Positions 37,001-48,099 of a DNA stretch of 64,000 nucleotides are shown here, one piece after another. Location of the stretch: the NCBI GenBank assembly GCA_012845835.1, contig JABAKD010000026.1, forward strand, positions 6,771,493 through 6,835,492. The letters are read 5' to 3'. The translations under genes and the position numbers were made by a program. Origin of the DNA: Undaria pinnatifida (lineage: Eukaryota > Sar > Phaeophyceae > Laminariales > Alariaceae). The first letter of the stretch is position 1, and each line of letters opens with the position of its first letter. The notes under the pieces were generated by a model. That model saw only the letters and a program-made list of their open reading frames with translations, did not search any database and had not been told where the DNA came from.

Positions 37001-40000
37001 TTTACCCGCTTATGGACCCTCCGAGATCGTTCCTTTCTAGATGTAAGTCAAACGTGTTACAGGGTGTGCCCCTCCCCGGTGGCCTGCTGCTGTGTCGCCC
37101 GCAAGGCAGCCCCCGACTCCTCAGCGCTCTGCTTTTGGTCGGTTCTGCAGCCTGCTAAGAAAACACCTGTTGGGGCTATGAATAGGGTTCGGCAGTCGAT
37201 CACAAACTTGTCGAACTTGATATATCTGGATTCTTCTAGAAAAACATGCCTGTTATCTACATGATAGTCATGTATCCCCGGGGCCAACCACCCCGACTTC
37301 ATTCGCTGTGAACGCCGCACTGCCTATAGAGTCCCCGCTCTCTCCTTCCCTCCTCGCCTTTCGGCCACTCGGGCAGGTGGGCATCCGATACGACAAACTT
37401 CCGGGAGAGTGGTACGGGCCGACTACGGCTGCGTGCGTGCTGCGCGACATCTCGGAGCTCCACGCTGCGCGCTTGTCGGGCGCGCGGCTTCCGAAAGACG
37501 ATTCGTCTCGATGTCCCCCGCCGCCTACGCCCTCCCCACCGATGCCTCCGCAGGTGCCGTCGCCGGCGGAGTCACCTCTGTCGACCGCGAACGCGGGGCC
37601 TGGGGTGGCCGCGGCGTCGCAAGGCTTGGGAGAAGGCGTTCCTCCGGCGGGGGTGGGGGGCAACGGGCGGAAAAATTCCGCACGGGCAGATAGAATGGTA
37701 GCACCGGCTGCAGAGGGAGGGGTGGGGGCACAGCTGGAGGGACGGCAGCGCGGCGCTAAGCGACCGTGTAGTGCGGCTTCGCCCACCGAGAACGGCCAAG
37801 CTAATAGCGGCAGCAGCGACGGTGGTAGCAAGAGCGGTGGTTGTAGCGGTGGTGGTGGCGGTGGTGGTTATGGTGATAGCGGTGGCTTAGGTAGTGATGG
37901 TGGTGGTGGTGATGGTGATGGCGGTGGTGGCGGAGATGGAAGCCATGGGAGCGGCGGGAGCGGCGTGGCGTTCCCTTCGTCGCGACCCCTTCGCGTGTTC
38001 GTATCCCAGGGGGATGTGGTTTACATTGACGAGGTCGAGGCGGCGGCAACTCGGGGGAGCGACAAAGCAGCAGCAGCGGCAGCAGCAGCGGCAGCGAACG
38101 GGAACAGTACCACCGCTGCGAATGGTAACGGTGATGCGGGTACCGGGAAGACAAACACCAGTACAGGCGCCCTTGAGAACGCGGCGGGGGTCGAAAAAGG
38201 AGGCGGCACATCGGGGGGGGGAAGAACGCGAGGTCGACGGCCGGCAGCAGCCGCGGCCGGAAATTCGGGCAAGGGTCCGAAAGAGGATGGACGCTCACCG
38301 GCATTTTTCGATCCTTTGCTTAACCCGGGAAGCGGTGGGGACTGGGACCGGGCGGAGGAGGCGTGGTCGAGCGCGGTGCTGCTGCTGGTGCCGTTGAGAT
38401 TGGGGCTGGACGAGCTTAGCACGGGTTACATTCCAAGTGAGTCAAATCGGGGTAGAGCTCGGGCGGCGGGTGGCGCTGTCCGTTATGGATGGATGGATGG
38501 ATCGGTGGGTGGGTGGGTGGGTGGGTGGGCGAATGGAGTCAGCTTTGGCCTGATTTGGCGCGGGCGTGTGGCGAGATGCGTGTTTCGACCCCGCTATTGT
38601 TTTCGTGGAAACAGCATAACGACAGCCGCCGGCGTATAGTCAAGTTCCCCTTTTTTCACCCAGACAATCGCTCGCAATAATCACACCACCAGGTCTCGGT
38701 GGGGATTCAAATACAAACACTAATCGTATGTTCCGGTCGGCAGTTTTCGGCACGAAGAAGAGTTGGATGGGTGTACTTCGAAGTATGCTTGTTTTTCTTC
38801 GTCGCTGTGGTGGTGTGGACGGGAGCGGCTGAAAGGTTGACGTGCGTCGTCGGTTTCGTGTTGCTGGTTTCAACGGCGCGCCGTGAGCCTTAGGCCTCCC
38901 TTTCTCTGTACGAACCTGAATGTTTCTTCGGTTTATAGTTTTGTGTTTGCGCCCTCTGCGTTTTCCTTGCATACCATCCCGAAGATGTTCGCCTGATATT
39001 AATATCGCAATGCCCTTCCACGCCATGCCATCGCGCAATGCAAGGTTTGCTGGAGATGCTTCGGGTACCGCAGTCTTTGGGCTTCCTGGGCGGCAGACCG
39101 AACCATGCGATCTACTTCGTCGGGGCCCAAGGTATTGTCGTCTTCAGGATTCTGTGTGCGGTCGTCGAATCGGTGCTGATGCACCACGGACAGTATGGTC
39201 TATGATACACCACGGAGAGTATGGTCTATCTGGCGTGCGTTGACGTACACCCCGATATACTTCGTCGACAACCTGCTGTGTTTTAACGACGGTTGACTCT
39301 CAGGGCCGCGATTTATTTGTTTGGTTAGCCGAACTGCGTTGTGTCGAATGAACGAGAGTTGCCGAGTCTCACAATTCGCGTTGTGCAAAATCTCCGCCTG
39401 TACTCCTACGATACTTGGTGCGCAGGAGACACGTTGACAGGGTTAGACCCGCATACCACCCAAGCGGCTCCAGACATGGGCGGAGCCTTCCCTTCGGAGG
39501 TGAGCCTGGCTTTCACTATGGTAAATCACTCTAGTAAATCACTCTATCGCGACTTGATGTAACCGGTGATGACGGGAGCAGAATGTCGATCAAGCTCGTA
39601 AAAAAAAACTGTTTTCAAACGTGTATGTTTACGTCGCCACATTACAATTACGTCAATGTTGCTTTTTAGTTTGTTTTCCATCTCCGACTGCTGTCTATCT
39701 TGGTGCATTACAACGCGTTTGTTCGCGGGGCAATGTATTGTATGCTTGTGTGAGTCCGGGTATATGGCCTGGTCCGTTTACGTCTCATTTCCCTCTCGGT
39801 GTCGCGGAACGACGCAGGATTGTTTGCATCCCAGTATATGGCCTTGTTCGGTTGACGTCTTGGTTCTTCGCCCTCTGTCTGCCTTGTCTTCCCACATGGT
39901 TCGTTGGCGTATCGTTCCCTCAGCCTGCTTTTTATTCCTCCGAAACGTCACGTGTCTGATTAGTTTACGTCTTGATTGTTCTCCCTTCGAACGGCTGCTA

Positions 40001-41059
40001 TCTCTCCCCCTCCACGTTCCTTCCCTGATACATTGACTTCTTGTTTATCACTGTTTAGGGCGAGACGATAAAATAGTTTTTGAACAGGGGCATGTGACCT
40101 GATTGAGTGACGTCTTGTTTCTTCTCCCTCTTTCTACTGTTTCCTTTTCCCGAGGCGTTACTTGGCTGCTTTTGTGAACGACTTGTTATTTCCTCCTCAA
40201 ACTTTCTGTTCCACCGCAGAGTTAGTTATCTGTGATTCGTTGATGCCTTGTCTCTTTCTCCGTCCGTCTGCCTTCTCTTCCCACGCAGCGTTACTTGCAC
40301 TCGCTGCATTGTCAGTCCGCGGTTTCGATGGACGTGCACCGCATCGACCCTTCGTTGGCGCTGGCGTTCTACCTGCCCAACAGGGCGTCCTTCCGAGATC
40401 TCACCAAGAAAATCGCCGAGGTGAAAACGCCATCACCACAAACGAAACCCTCGATTTACAGCGATACAGCAGCACTTGCAAGCACATATTCTCTTACAGA
40501 AGATCGGGCTTTCTGTGCGCGTCAATACGTTTCTGGTGCCTAACCTTGAGGGATTAAGAGGAGGATTGACGCGGCGCTTGCCTCGGTTTTCCTCCCCCTG
40601 TCTTTGGTTTCGGTTCGATTCAGCTCCCACGCCGACCACGTCTGCTCCTGGCCGCTCATATGTATTTTGATAGCTGGCTCTTTGATCAAAATTCTTTTTG
40701 GGCCATCTCAAAGCTCAAGTGTAGTTTTGCATTTTTTAAATATAGCTGTCTATGAAAACTGAAACCGGTTTTCAATGGTTTGCCGCCCCCCCCCCCCCAC
40801 CCCCTGCTCGTGTCGCGCTTCAGACTATGCTCGTACAGACTGCGGCCTTGCATGACCATGGTTACGCCGCCCCGCCCTCCCCCCTTCGCGTGCTCGTGTC
40901 GCACCTCAGACTAACCCACATCCCTTTTCCGTGGAACAAACCCGGCCGGACTACGAGGGGGAGATGGGGCTAGCGTTTATGATCAACCAGAGGGATGACG
41001 ATGGGACTACGGACGATGACGATGATGATTATGTCTTCGTCAAGGGTCCCGAGAGATGA
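33709..41059 (+). CDS. Cysteine protease ATG4 (peptidase C54), 5' end incomplete
   Basis: ATG4 trims ATG8 to expose its C-terminal Gly and later releases it from lipid during autophagy. Exons: 33709-33883, 36032-36155, 37377-38436, 39045-39131, 39426-39499, 40289-40420, 40910-41059; phases join to 599 visible residues. The catalytic Cys is in SGWGCMLRS (33822-33824); the Asp and His are in LDPHTTQ (Asp 39446-39448, His 39452-39454). Other conserved parts are SIHNMCQVG, PGEWYGPTTA, LLVPLRLGLDELSTGYIP, PQSLGFLGGRPNHAIYFVG and SLHCQSA...IDPSLALAFY. Exon 3 carries two Gly/Ala/Pro-rich inserts, making it much longer than usual. The C-terminus is acidic (six Asp in a row) followed by YVFV, a candidate ATG8-binding LIR. 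The first visible exon starts in phase 2, so at least one upstream exon with the ATG is missing from my reading. Confidence 0.93.
33898..34097. repeat. (TTG)n microsatellite in an ATG4 intron
   Basis: About 200 bp of TTG with a few CTG interruptions, starting 14 bp after the donor of the first visible exon. Confidence 0.95.
34740..34985 (+). repeat. Dispersed repeat R, copy in ATG4 intron
   Basis: About 240 bp: TTTCTGAATGACGG, ATCGTCGGAATACG-like, CTAGTCCATGGGATTTTTCATCC, GAGGTCGTAAGCTCCCAAATT, CTCTATCGTAGCACGCGT. Related copies lie at 50320-50585 (plus), 48330-48430 (partial), 42735-42945 (inverted) and weakly 12180-12320 (inverted). Confidence 0.65.
35380..35505. repeat. GATCTATAT/GATCTGTAT short-repeat tract in ATG4 intron
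   Basis: Degenerate 9-10-bp units alternating GATCT, GTATGAT and TATAT. Confidence 0.75.
36174..36415. repeat. G-rich GGGGA/GGGAGA tract in ATG4 intron
   Basis: About 240 bp of purine-rich plus strand directly after the donor of the second visible exon (36155), with G runs up to about 16. Quadruplex-prone; frames through it give Pro-rich artefacts on the minus strand. Confidence 0.85.
39640..40288 (+). repeat. Degenerate copies of the ATG4 exon 6 acceptor region
   Basis: Units of about 70-110 bp repeat the layout of the real acceptor (GACGTCTTGTTTCTTCTCCCTC, CTGCC/CTACTG, CTTTTCCC, then GGCGTTACTTG). Copies end near 39893, 39945, 40155 and the true exon start at 40289 (CGTTACTTGCACTCG). Confidence 0.55.
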
Positions 41060-41760
41060 CGCACTCGAAACTTCGGCGCCCCGCGGTGTTCTCACTTTTC
41101 ATTGGTCAACATTCGTAATGGGGTGTTCTGATTGGCCGTTGCTTTTGTAGGGTGTTCTGATTGGCCGTTGCTTTTGTAGGGGTGTTCTGATTGGCCGTTG
41201 TCTTTGTAGGGGTGTTCTGATTGGTGGAAACATCCCTGGATGCCACGTGATGTAATTCAAGATGACGTTACATTCGTATGTCTTCGTCAAAGGTCGCGAG
41301 AGATGACCTACGCGAAACGAGGAGGCGTTTTGTTCGCGCCCCGCGCTTCTCTCAGTTCTCGTTGGTCAATCTGTTTTTAGGAGTGTTCTGATTGGTTGTT
41401 TTGATGGACTGTTCTGATTGGCTGTTTTTATTGGAGTGTTCTGATCGGCTTTATGGGAACTTATGGGAATGTTCTCATTGGTAGAAAACTCCCTGGATGA
41501 CACGTGACGTTATCCGAGGTGACGGTATATGAATGCGCCTTCATCGAAGGTCCCGAGAGATGACCTACGCTAGAAAAGGAGGCATTTCTTGCCCGCGGCT
41601 TTCTCGTTTCTCGGTGGTCAATGTCTTTATCAGAGTGTTGCTGACTGGCCAATTTTCTCGAAGTTGTGTTCTGATTGGCCATCGTTTTGTAGTACTGTTC
41701 TATTTGGTGGAAAAATCCCTGGATGACACGTCACGTCATCCGAGGTGACGTTACGTTTTT
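41031..41760 (+). repeat. Tandem array starting in the ATG4 stop-codon region, rich in ATTGG motifs
   Basis: The last ATG4 codons (TATGTCTTCGTCAA...GAGAGATGA) recur at about 41278 and, weaker, 41532, a period of about 250 bp. Each unit adds a GTGTTCTGATTGGCC block (four ~30-bp copies in unit 1) and a CCCTGGATGACACGTGACGT block. At least ten ATTGG (inverted CCAAT) motifs lie here. Confidence 0.75.
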
Positions 41761-42076
41761 GTTTTAGTGTGATTTGTTTCCGTAGATGACGTCACCACAG
41801 TTTTCTGATTGTGATTTAGTCGGTGTTGTAGAGAGATGAGTTCTGATTGGTCGGGGGTGAGGGGGAAGGGGGCGGCGGCGTGTCGCGGTCCACAATATTC
41901 AAATGTTTGTTTCTGTCCCGGAGAAAAAACGCTCGAGATGTGGCGTGGAGAACCATCGCGCACGATGATGACCGGTGCCTCGGGGCGCAACTTTCCTCAA
42001 TGTCTTGTCTTGCACTGTTCTGCTCCCTCATTGGTGCGGTGCCTTGCCAAACGACGATACTCGCACTAAAGTAGAA
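41761..42076. other. Intergenic; two further ATTGG motifs, no gene seen
   Basis: Continues the 3' flank of ATG4. ATTGG occurs near 41847 and 42031. No coding is recognised. Confidence 0.4.
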
Positions 42077-42508
42077 CCCCGCATTATTATGAGATACTGC
42101 AAGTACAGTATTACTCCGTGGGACGAGGTCGTGTCAAGTGATTTTCACCGCACTAAAGTGGAGATCCGCACCAAAGGGCACCGCACTAAGGCGGGACCAC
42201 GACTACTGCTCTTCAATTCACCCCGCACTATTATGAGATACTGCAAGTACAGTATTACTCTGTGGGACGAGGTCGTGTCAAGTGATTTTCACCGCACTAA
42301 AGTGGAGATCCGCACCAAAGGGCACCGCACTTACGCGGGACCACGACTACTGCTCTTCAATTCACCCCGCACTATTATGAGATACTGCAAGTACAGTATT
42401 ACTCTGAGGGACGAGGTCGTGTCAAGGGATTTTCACCGCACTAAAGTGGGGATCCGCACCAAAGGGCACCGCACTTACGCGGGACCACGACTACTGCTCT
42501 TCAATTCT
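42077..42508 (+). repeat. Three tandem copies of a 144-bp unit
   Basis: Units start at 42077, 42221 and 42365, each about 95 percent alike. The length is a multiple of three and one plus frame stays open through all copies (48-residue unit with MRYCKYSITLWDEVV). No homology is recognised, and no start or splice context supports expression. Confidence 0.9.
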
Positions 42509-43243
42509 TGCTGTAGAACTGCTACATGCAGCAGTACACCGTGATTTTGACGACAACATAGTGGTTGGAGGTAATGCATGCCGGAGTTCGCGCAACCCGA
42601 CCAACATTTGTATGTGCTATTAATAGTCCCAAGACGCGTGCTACGATATCTAGAGGTGCACCACGTTTTTTCTATTACTACCCCTCACTTTAGGGGGTTA
42701 AGGCATGTCCTTCTTAACCCAAAAACTGATTCAGAGAAAAATAAAGCAGCTACTGCGTATCGGAGATGAAAAATCCAATGGCTTCGGTACACAACGAGAA
42801 TCGTCATGAAACAAACAAAAAAAATGACTTATTTCCGACGATTTGGGGTCAAGCAGCCCCGTCATGCAGAAACCATTTTCGCCAAAAAAAGGTATACCTC
42901 CATCGTAGCAGCACGCGTCCGCCACCGCAAAAAAGGCACCAAAACAACATAAACCCCCCTACCGTAGACACGGTCTGATCAGACTTCACTTCACCGATAA
43001 TTCCACCCTTTTGAGACGCTCAACCGTTCAGAAGGTCAGAAAACGTTTGGTCCGAATTGTGCAATCCGTACCGTGGGATGATTCGCCGGTCCATGCTTTT
43101 CAGTACGCTCACACCTCCGACAGATCACGCGATCTGCTGCAGTAGATCGCAAACGCTTCGAACAGATCTGCTCTATCTGCCGTTATGAGATGTTGTGCAC
43201 CCGTTGGATCTGTGTTTGTGTAGTACATACCCAACCCCAGAAG
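42509..43243. other. Intergenic with an inverted copy of dispersed repeat R
   Basis: An inverted R copy lies at 42735-42945. The rest has short GATCTG-type motifs similar to 35140-35400. No gene is seen. Confidence 0.45.
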
Positions 43244-43632
43244 TGTTAAGGTAATAGACTAGTGGGGTATTAGTCCGTTTGACCACTTGCAAAATGTTAA
43301 CCAATAGCTTACCCAAACTAAGCCTTATAACACTCTCGGGACCGGGGACCCTGAAACGGCGGGATAGCTGGTCGGCCGCATATACGGGCGGACCTGTCAA
43401 CATCCAAGCCGTTTCATTTCCTGGGGATACCAGGGAGAGTATTTTTCAAGTTCGACATGGGGAAAGTCTGAAAAAGTTTATTACGGTGGACGTGGGACTC
43501 GAGCCCACGATCCAAAAAACCCACGGTCTGTCGACGACGCCATTTATTTGTTAAGGTATTAGTGGGGTATTAGTCCGTTTGATCACTTGCAAAAGGTTTA
43601 ACCAATAGCTTACCCAGACTAAGCCTTATAAC
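43244..43632 (-). mobile_element. TRIM element, complete copy (minus)
   Basis: On the minus strand: 5' LTR 43632-43549 (its TGTT start overwritten by a C run), a 6-bp gap, primer site TGGCGTCGTCGACAGA from 43542, an interior of about 210 bp, a purine end, and 3' LTR 43332-43244 (TGTTAT...TTAACA). LTRs are 84-89 bp and there is no coding. The interior carries a tRNA T-arm-like hairpin (43497-43515). Target duplications are not visible. Confidence 0.85.
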
Positions 43633-43639
43633 CCCCCCC

Positions 43640-43705
43640 CCCCCTGAAACGGCGGGATAGCAGGTCGGCCGGATATACGGGCGGACCTGTCGATTATCCA
43701 GCCCA
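43640..43705 (-). mobile_element. Second, partial TRIM interior
   Basis: Repeats the CTGAAACGGCGGGATAGC...GGGCGGACCTGTC interior of the adjoining element next to its 5' LTR, as expected for a tandem TRIM array formed by LTR-LTR recombination. It ends at 43705. Confidence 0.7.
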
Positions 43706-44319
43706 CCCAAGACAGTGCTTTCGGCGACCCTTTACTGTGTGCTGCCCCCCTACACTGCATGGGATAAACGCTGCCTGTTTTGGTTAGGGTACCATCCACC
43801 AAAACCGCAACATAAGAGCAGCGCCCAGTCTGACCGTAGGGTATACGGGTAACGCCCGCAGTGGAGTGACAAACTTCAACCTCGTGGGGTTGACAAGCCC
43901 CAAGCCCGTTGGAGATAGCTGTATCTACCTCCTACGGACCCGCGGGCTGCGCGCTCCCTCCTGTCGCGCTGATGCCCTCCGAGAAAACCGGGGGCTTTGC
44001 CTCAACTGCCACGAAAGACAACCATTCCTTCAAGCACTGTAGGCATCCTTTCATTAATGCAAGTGGCTGCTTGAAGCCTGAACTTGGCTAACTTGGCGAC
44101 GATGACTCACACCGACGTTGACAAACACGCATGGTCTGCTACCGCCGAGACCGTACATTTTTGTCGCCCGAACAAGAAAAATCGTCGCCATCTTTCAGGT
44201 CAATCGCGAAGGTACCACCAGGATCAGGGCCAGGTAAACTGTCACGATACCACATACACGTCGGATCACGATGGTGGCATCCCGCGCTCGCCCACCTCTT
44301 CTGCCCCCGCTCCTGCTTC
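43706..44319. other. Unassigned, possibly retroelement-derived
   Basis: No recognised domain. It precedes a gypsy leader fragment and could belong to a related element; a C-x2-C pair in a short frame near 43990 is too little to call Gag. Confidence 0.3.
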
Positions 44320-44640
44320 GGGCGCAGTTAGAGCAGTTTTCTTGCGATTATATGCCCAAGAGCGAAGAGGCCACGACGCGAGAAACCGTGGGTTCGGACT
44401 CGCGTCGTGCTCCCGAGGCCTGGTGTTCCTGAGGGGGACACCACAGGCCCAAAGAGTCGAGGACTGGTGTTCCCAGAGAGGGACATTGCAGACCCAAATG
44501 CCCAACGAGGCTACCGACGGGTTGGCACCGTCGGTGGTGGACTCTTTTTCAGATGCAGCGAGGGCGGCTTCTTTCGAGTTTCCGCCAGCGAGTGAGGAGG
44601 ACTCGACGCGAGAAACCCTGGGTTAGGACTAAGCCTTCTA
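44320..44640 (+). mobile_element. Fragment of the gypsy leader (plus), modules rearranged
   Basis: Shares with 5090-5535 the GGGCGCAGTTAGAGC, TCGTGCTCCCGAGGCCTG, GGACATTGCAGACCC, GAGGCTACCGACGGGTTGG and GCGAGGGCGGCTTCTT segments, but the two modules come in a different order. It ends abruptly; no NADAR or pol follows. Confidence 0.75.
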
Positions 44641-47600
44641 TATAACAGAAGCATGATGACCATGCAGATATGCAGATGTTACCCTGAAAACATGTCTAGA
44701 TCAAGCAGCGATCAGTGATTCTGGTCTGTCGGACGTGTGCAAGTACGTAGCTATCCAGAGTACCTATCCAACCCAGGAAAAATGTGCCAGTTCATACAGA
44801 TAGAACGGCTCCCACCCGGGAGCATGAGCTAGCAGGCCGTTTTTGTCGTATTCCAAGTACATGTTACGGTATCCCCTCTACTCCACCCCGTTGGGGTGTT
44901 TTGCTTTATAGCAGTTAATCCCTTTATAGCTGGTAGGCGTTATCGCCTGTGCCCGAACGAACGGCTCCGCCACCCCTTCTGCCAGAAGGTATTCGGTGGA
45001 CAATAGATACTAGAGTGTAACATCCAAGCAACCCTCGTGTGAGTGACCATTGCCGAGCTCGAGGCACCCCTGCATAGATAGAAGTAGACGGTGCCTAGGT
45101 CCATATTGCCCCAACACTACTACACTGGCATCGTCGGCAGGACAATACCAATACTGTACATAAAACACACAAAACAAAACACAAATCGCAATAACGCAGC
45201 TTGCAAAGATGAGTATTGACCCAAACTTCGTCGAACTCACGGCTGACGTCCTTAAAATATTTTTATGAAGTAAGTACCAACACCTCCAACCGTTAGTCTA
45301 TAGTGGAGAAAAACAGAATATTTATGTAGTCTACGTATATAGTCTAGACTATATATTTTAAACAGAAGAATAGGACCCCTTCCTTCAAGAAAAACTCACC
45401 CACACATGACATCTAGTATATTACAAGTACCAACAACGCAGCTTGTCAAGATGAGTGTTGACCCGAAATTCGTCGAATTCACGGCTGACGTCCTTACAAC
45501 AATATTTTTTCAAAAATCGCCGTATAGTCTACAAAAAGAATGCTACACTGACTGGTCCAAGAATAATGCGCACGCACATGACATTATCATCAACGATTCG
45601 GGCGTGTTCAGAGGTCAACAGGCCATCGTTGTTGACTGCACAGCATACCGTACTGTTGATATTGCGATACTGTCTTATGTAGTTTGATGTGTTGCCACTC
45701 CACGCTTCAAGCAGCTTCGTCAGATATACTGTATAGATAGATGGAGGATGAGCACGCGCATGCACTTCCTACAAAAAAACAAGCAAACTAAAACTGTTGG
45801 CGAAAACGCCTGTTTCACAGCTGTGCAGGGATATTTTTCAAGCCTCCCCTGATCATACTTTTCCAGCATCAGTTAAAAAAAAACGCACGACGCACCGGCT
45901 CAGCGGGCACCGAACACTCATCGAACTGACGAAGCAGAGAAGAGGACATTCAACGCACAGGATATGATGAAGTGGCATGGCAGCTGCAGGACCACTCTGA
46001 GGGCCTGCTGCTACTGTAGTTGCTGCTGTTGCCGTTGGAGCCTGACGGGAAATTCCAAACATGCTTGCTCGAGTTAGGACTGGTCCTGTCATGTCATGAT
46101 GAGGAAAGAAAGAAGGTTCCAACGAGATATCCTTCCTTGCGATCTGCCTGTGTGAGACGGAGACGATGCTTCGACTCCGTATACTTGGTAGCTTTTTCAA
46201 ACCTTGCCCTGTGGGCGGACGAAGTTGCCAGCTTAGCACCTGGCCCAGGAGCTCTTTTGCGAAAGAAAGGTGAGTAGCATTAATAGCAGTGGTACGTGGT
46301 TTTTTGGTCGGCGCCGGGCAGCATAGGCAACGGGTTGCCGCCAAACTAACAGCAGGCCGTCACGGCGATCGTTCCTGGCATCACAAGTAGGCCAGGAGTA
46401 GCTTTGTTCGGGTGCACACACTGTGTGAAGGCGTTTGACCGGGAAAAATCCCTCCACCATCCTGGTTCATAGACAACGGCATCGGCGTCGCTTCACCTCT
46501 CGTGGCCGCATGGGTCCGCCGTGCGAAGAATGGATATATCTCTCTTTGGGCTCTGCGCCAGAACAACTCATACCACTATAATGTCCGTAAATATAAGAAA
46601 CACTTTATCTTGATAGTAATATGTAAGGATTTATTATATTTAAGTACAAAGTATTCTTCGTGTTCTTGAAAAAAAAATTTGCCCACGAGAAGTGGGGTTC
46701 CGGCATCGACCGTACGACCAGTGAAGCAAACAAATTCAATTCCACTCTAATTCCAAGTAGGTTACCCTCGCAAGAACTGGTTGTACGTGCGTTATGAATA
46801 CTTGTCGTAGAACTGCTGCTGCTCGTGACAAGTAGCCTGGGCAACACTCAACACAAGCACCTGGTATCATCTTTCAAGAGCTGTAATTGTACCCGTACCA
46901 TTCTCCGCAGCACGATCAAGAGGCACGAGCTCGTATAGTACCGGTATGGCATACTACCTTGCACCGGTTTACTACATCGTACTAAGGTGTTGCGCAAATA
47001 CTGCTGTTGTTGTTGTCGAACGTAAACAATTTTGCAAAAGCAACGATATCCTCCGTCGTTGGTGAGATGCGGCGGCGGTGATATACCAGTAGGGTATGGC
47101 GTGAACCAGGTACGGCAGCAGTAGTGGAGGGCACTACCATTATGACATCACCGAACAAGACGGTGATGTGCGGGACCCTTGTTGTCGCGCCTACCGGAGG
47201 AAACCGTAACGAACGGGACTGGGGTTGTTGCACGCCAAGGTTGTCTGTACATCTATGTGGAGGCCTCATCTTCCCTCGATAGGGCGGTAGACCAGGTAGA
47301 CCGCTCTTCTGCTGAGAAGAGAGGGACTAACTGTGAATACGGTGGTCACTGCCTGCCGTATGTATCGCGGGATTCAGTCGTACCAGGCGATTTTGACCGC
47401 TGCATTTAGGGATATCGCCTCATTAGTGCAGCCTCTTTCGGGGACCCCCACTGCTGTGTGCTGCTGTATTGATACTTCTGCCCAGCTCCGCCAACAAATC
47501 GAGGTCATCTACAAGTAGTTACCACGGAGGACCATAGTACTTAGGACCTACGCTATAGACAAAAACCTAGTCTAGTCTAGTCTGTAGACTATATTCCCCT

Positions 47601-47703
47601 TTTTTCCAAACCATGTTTAGTCCTGACTTCTACGTATGTACGTTTCTTCCGTAAAATATTAGACTATAATAGTCTTCTCCCTTCTCATGATGGTACTACA
47701 CTA
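44641..47703. other. Intergenic; two copies of the ATG module, no gene recognised
   Basis: Start-module copies at 45195-45265 and 45432-45505 begin GCTTGCAAAGATGAG/GCTTGTCAAGATGAG and read MSIDPNFVELTADVL and MSVDPKFVEFTADVL. The first stops after 19 residues; the second runs 75-90 residues without known similarity. A longer open frame on the minus strand at 45853-46344 is unrecognised. Confidence 0.4.
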
Positions 47704-48099
47704 GTAACAGTAATCTACAAAAAAGGACATTTGTTTCCGGTAGTTTTGCCAGGTGGGGGTCGGGGAGACGTCGCGCTGACTGCGCCGCGCATGGTCACAG
47801 CGCTGCAGGGGCACCTGCGAGCGGCCGGGCTGCCCAGCAAGTTTACAATGCATTCATTTCGCTCAGGCGGTTCCCTGAGTAAGTCGCTAGCAGGAACCCC
47901 AATGGACGAGATCATGCACATACATGGGCAGCTGGAAGACGGAGAGCATGGCGCGATACTATATTGGGTCTACCACTCGTACGAGAGTAGCAGGGGCCAA
48001 GCGGCAACGGGAGCAGGCTTGCGCCGATGCCTCCGACTTACCACTGTCACCGGCCTTCGCAGAAGATTTTGCTGCATGTTCGCCGAAGTTCCATTTTAA
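47704..48099 (+). pseudogene. C-terminal remnant of a tyrosine recombinase
   Basis: The open frame contains FTMHSFRSGGSLSKSLAGTP followed by DEIMHIHG and a Tyr-containing YWVYHS stretch. This matches box II of tyrosine recombinases: H-x-x-R, then His/Trp, then the Tyr nucleophile region. Such enzymes are encoded by Crypton, DIRS and Ngaro elements. The N-terminal half with the first catalytic Arg is not seen upstream in any frame. Which Tyr would be the nucleophile is unclear (YW-x-Y in place of the usual YY). Confidence 0.68.
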
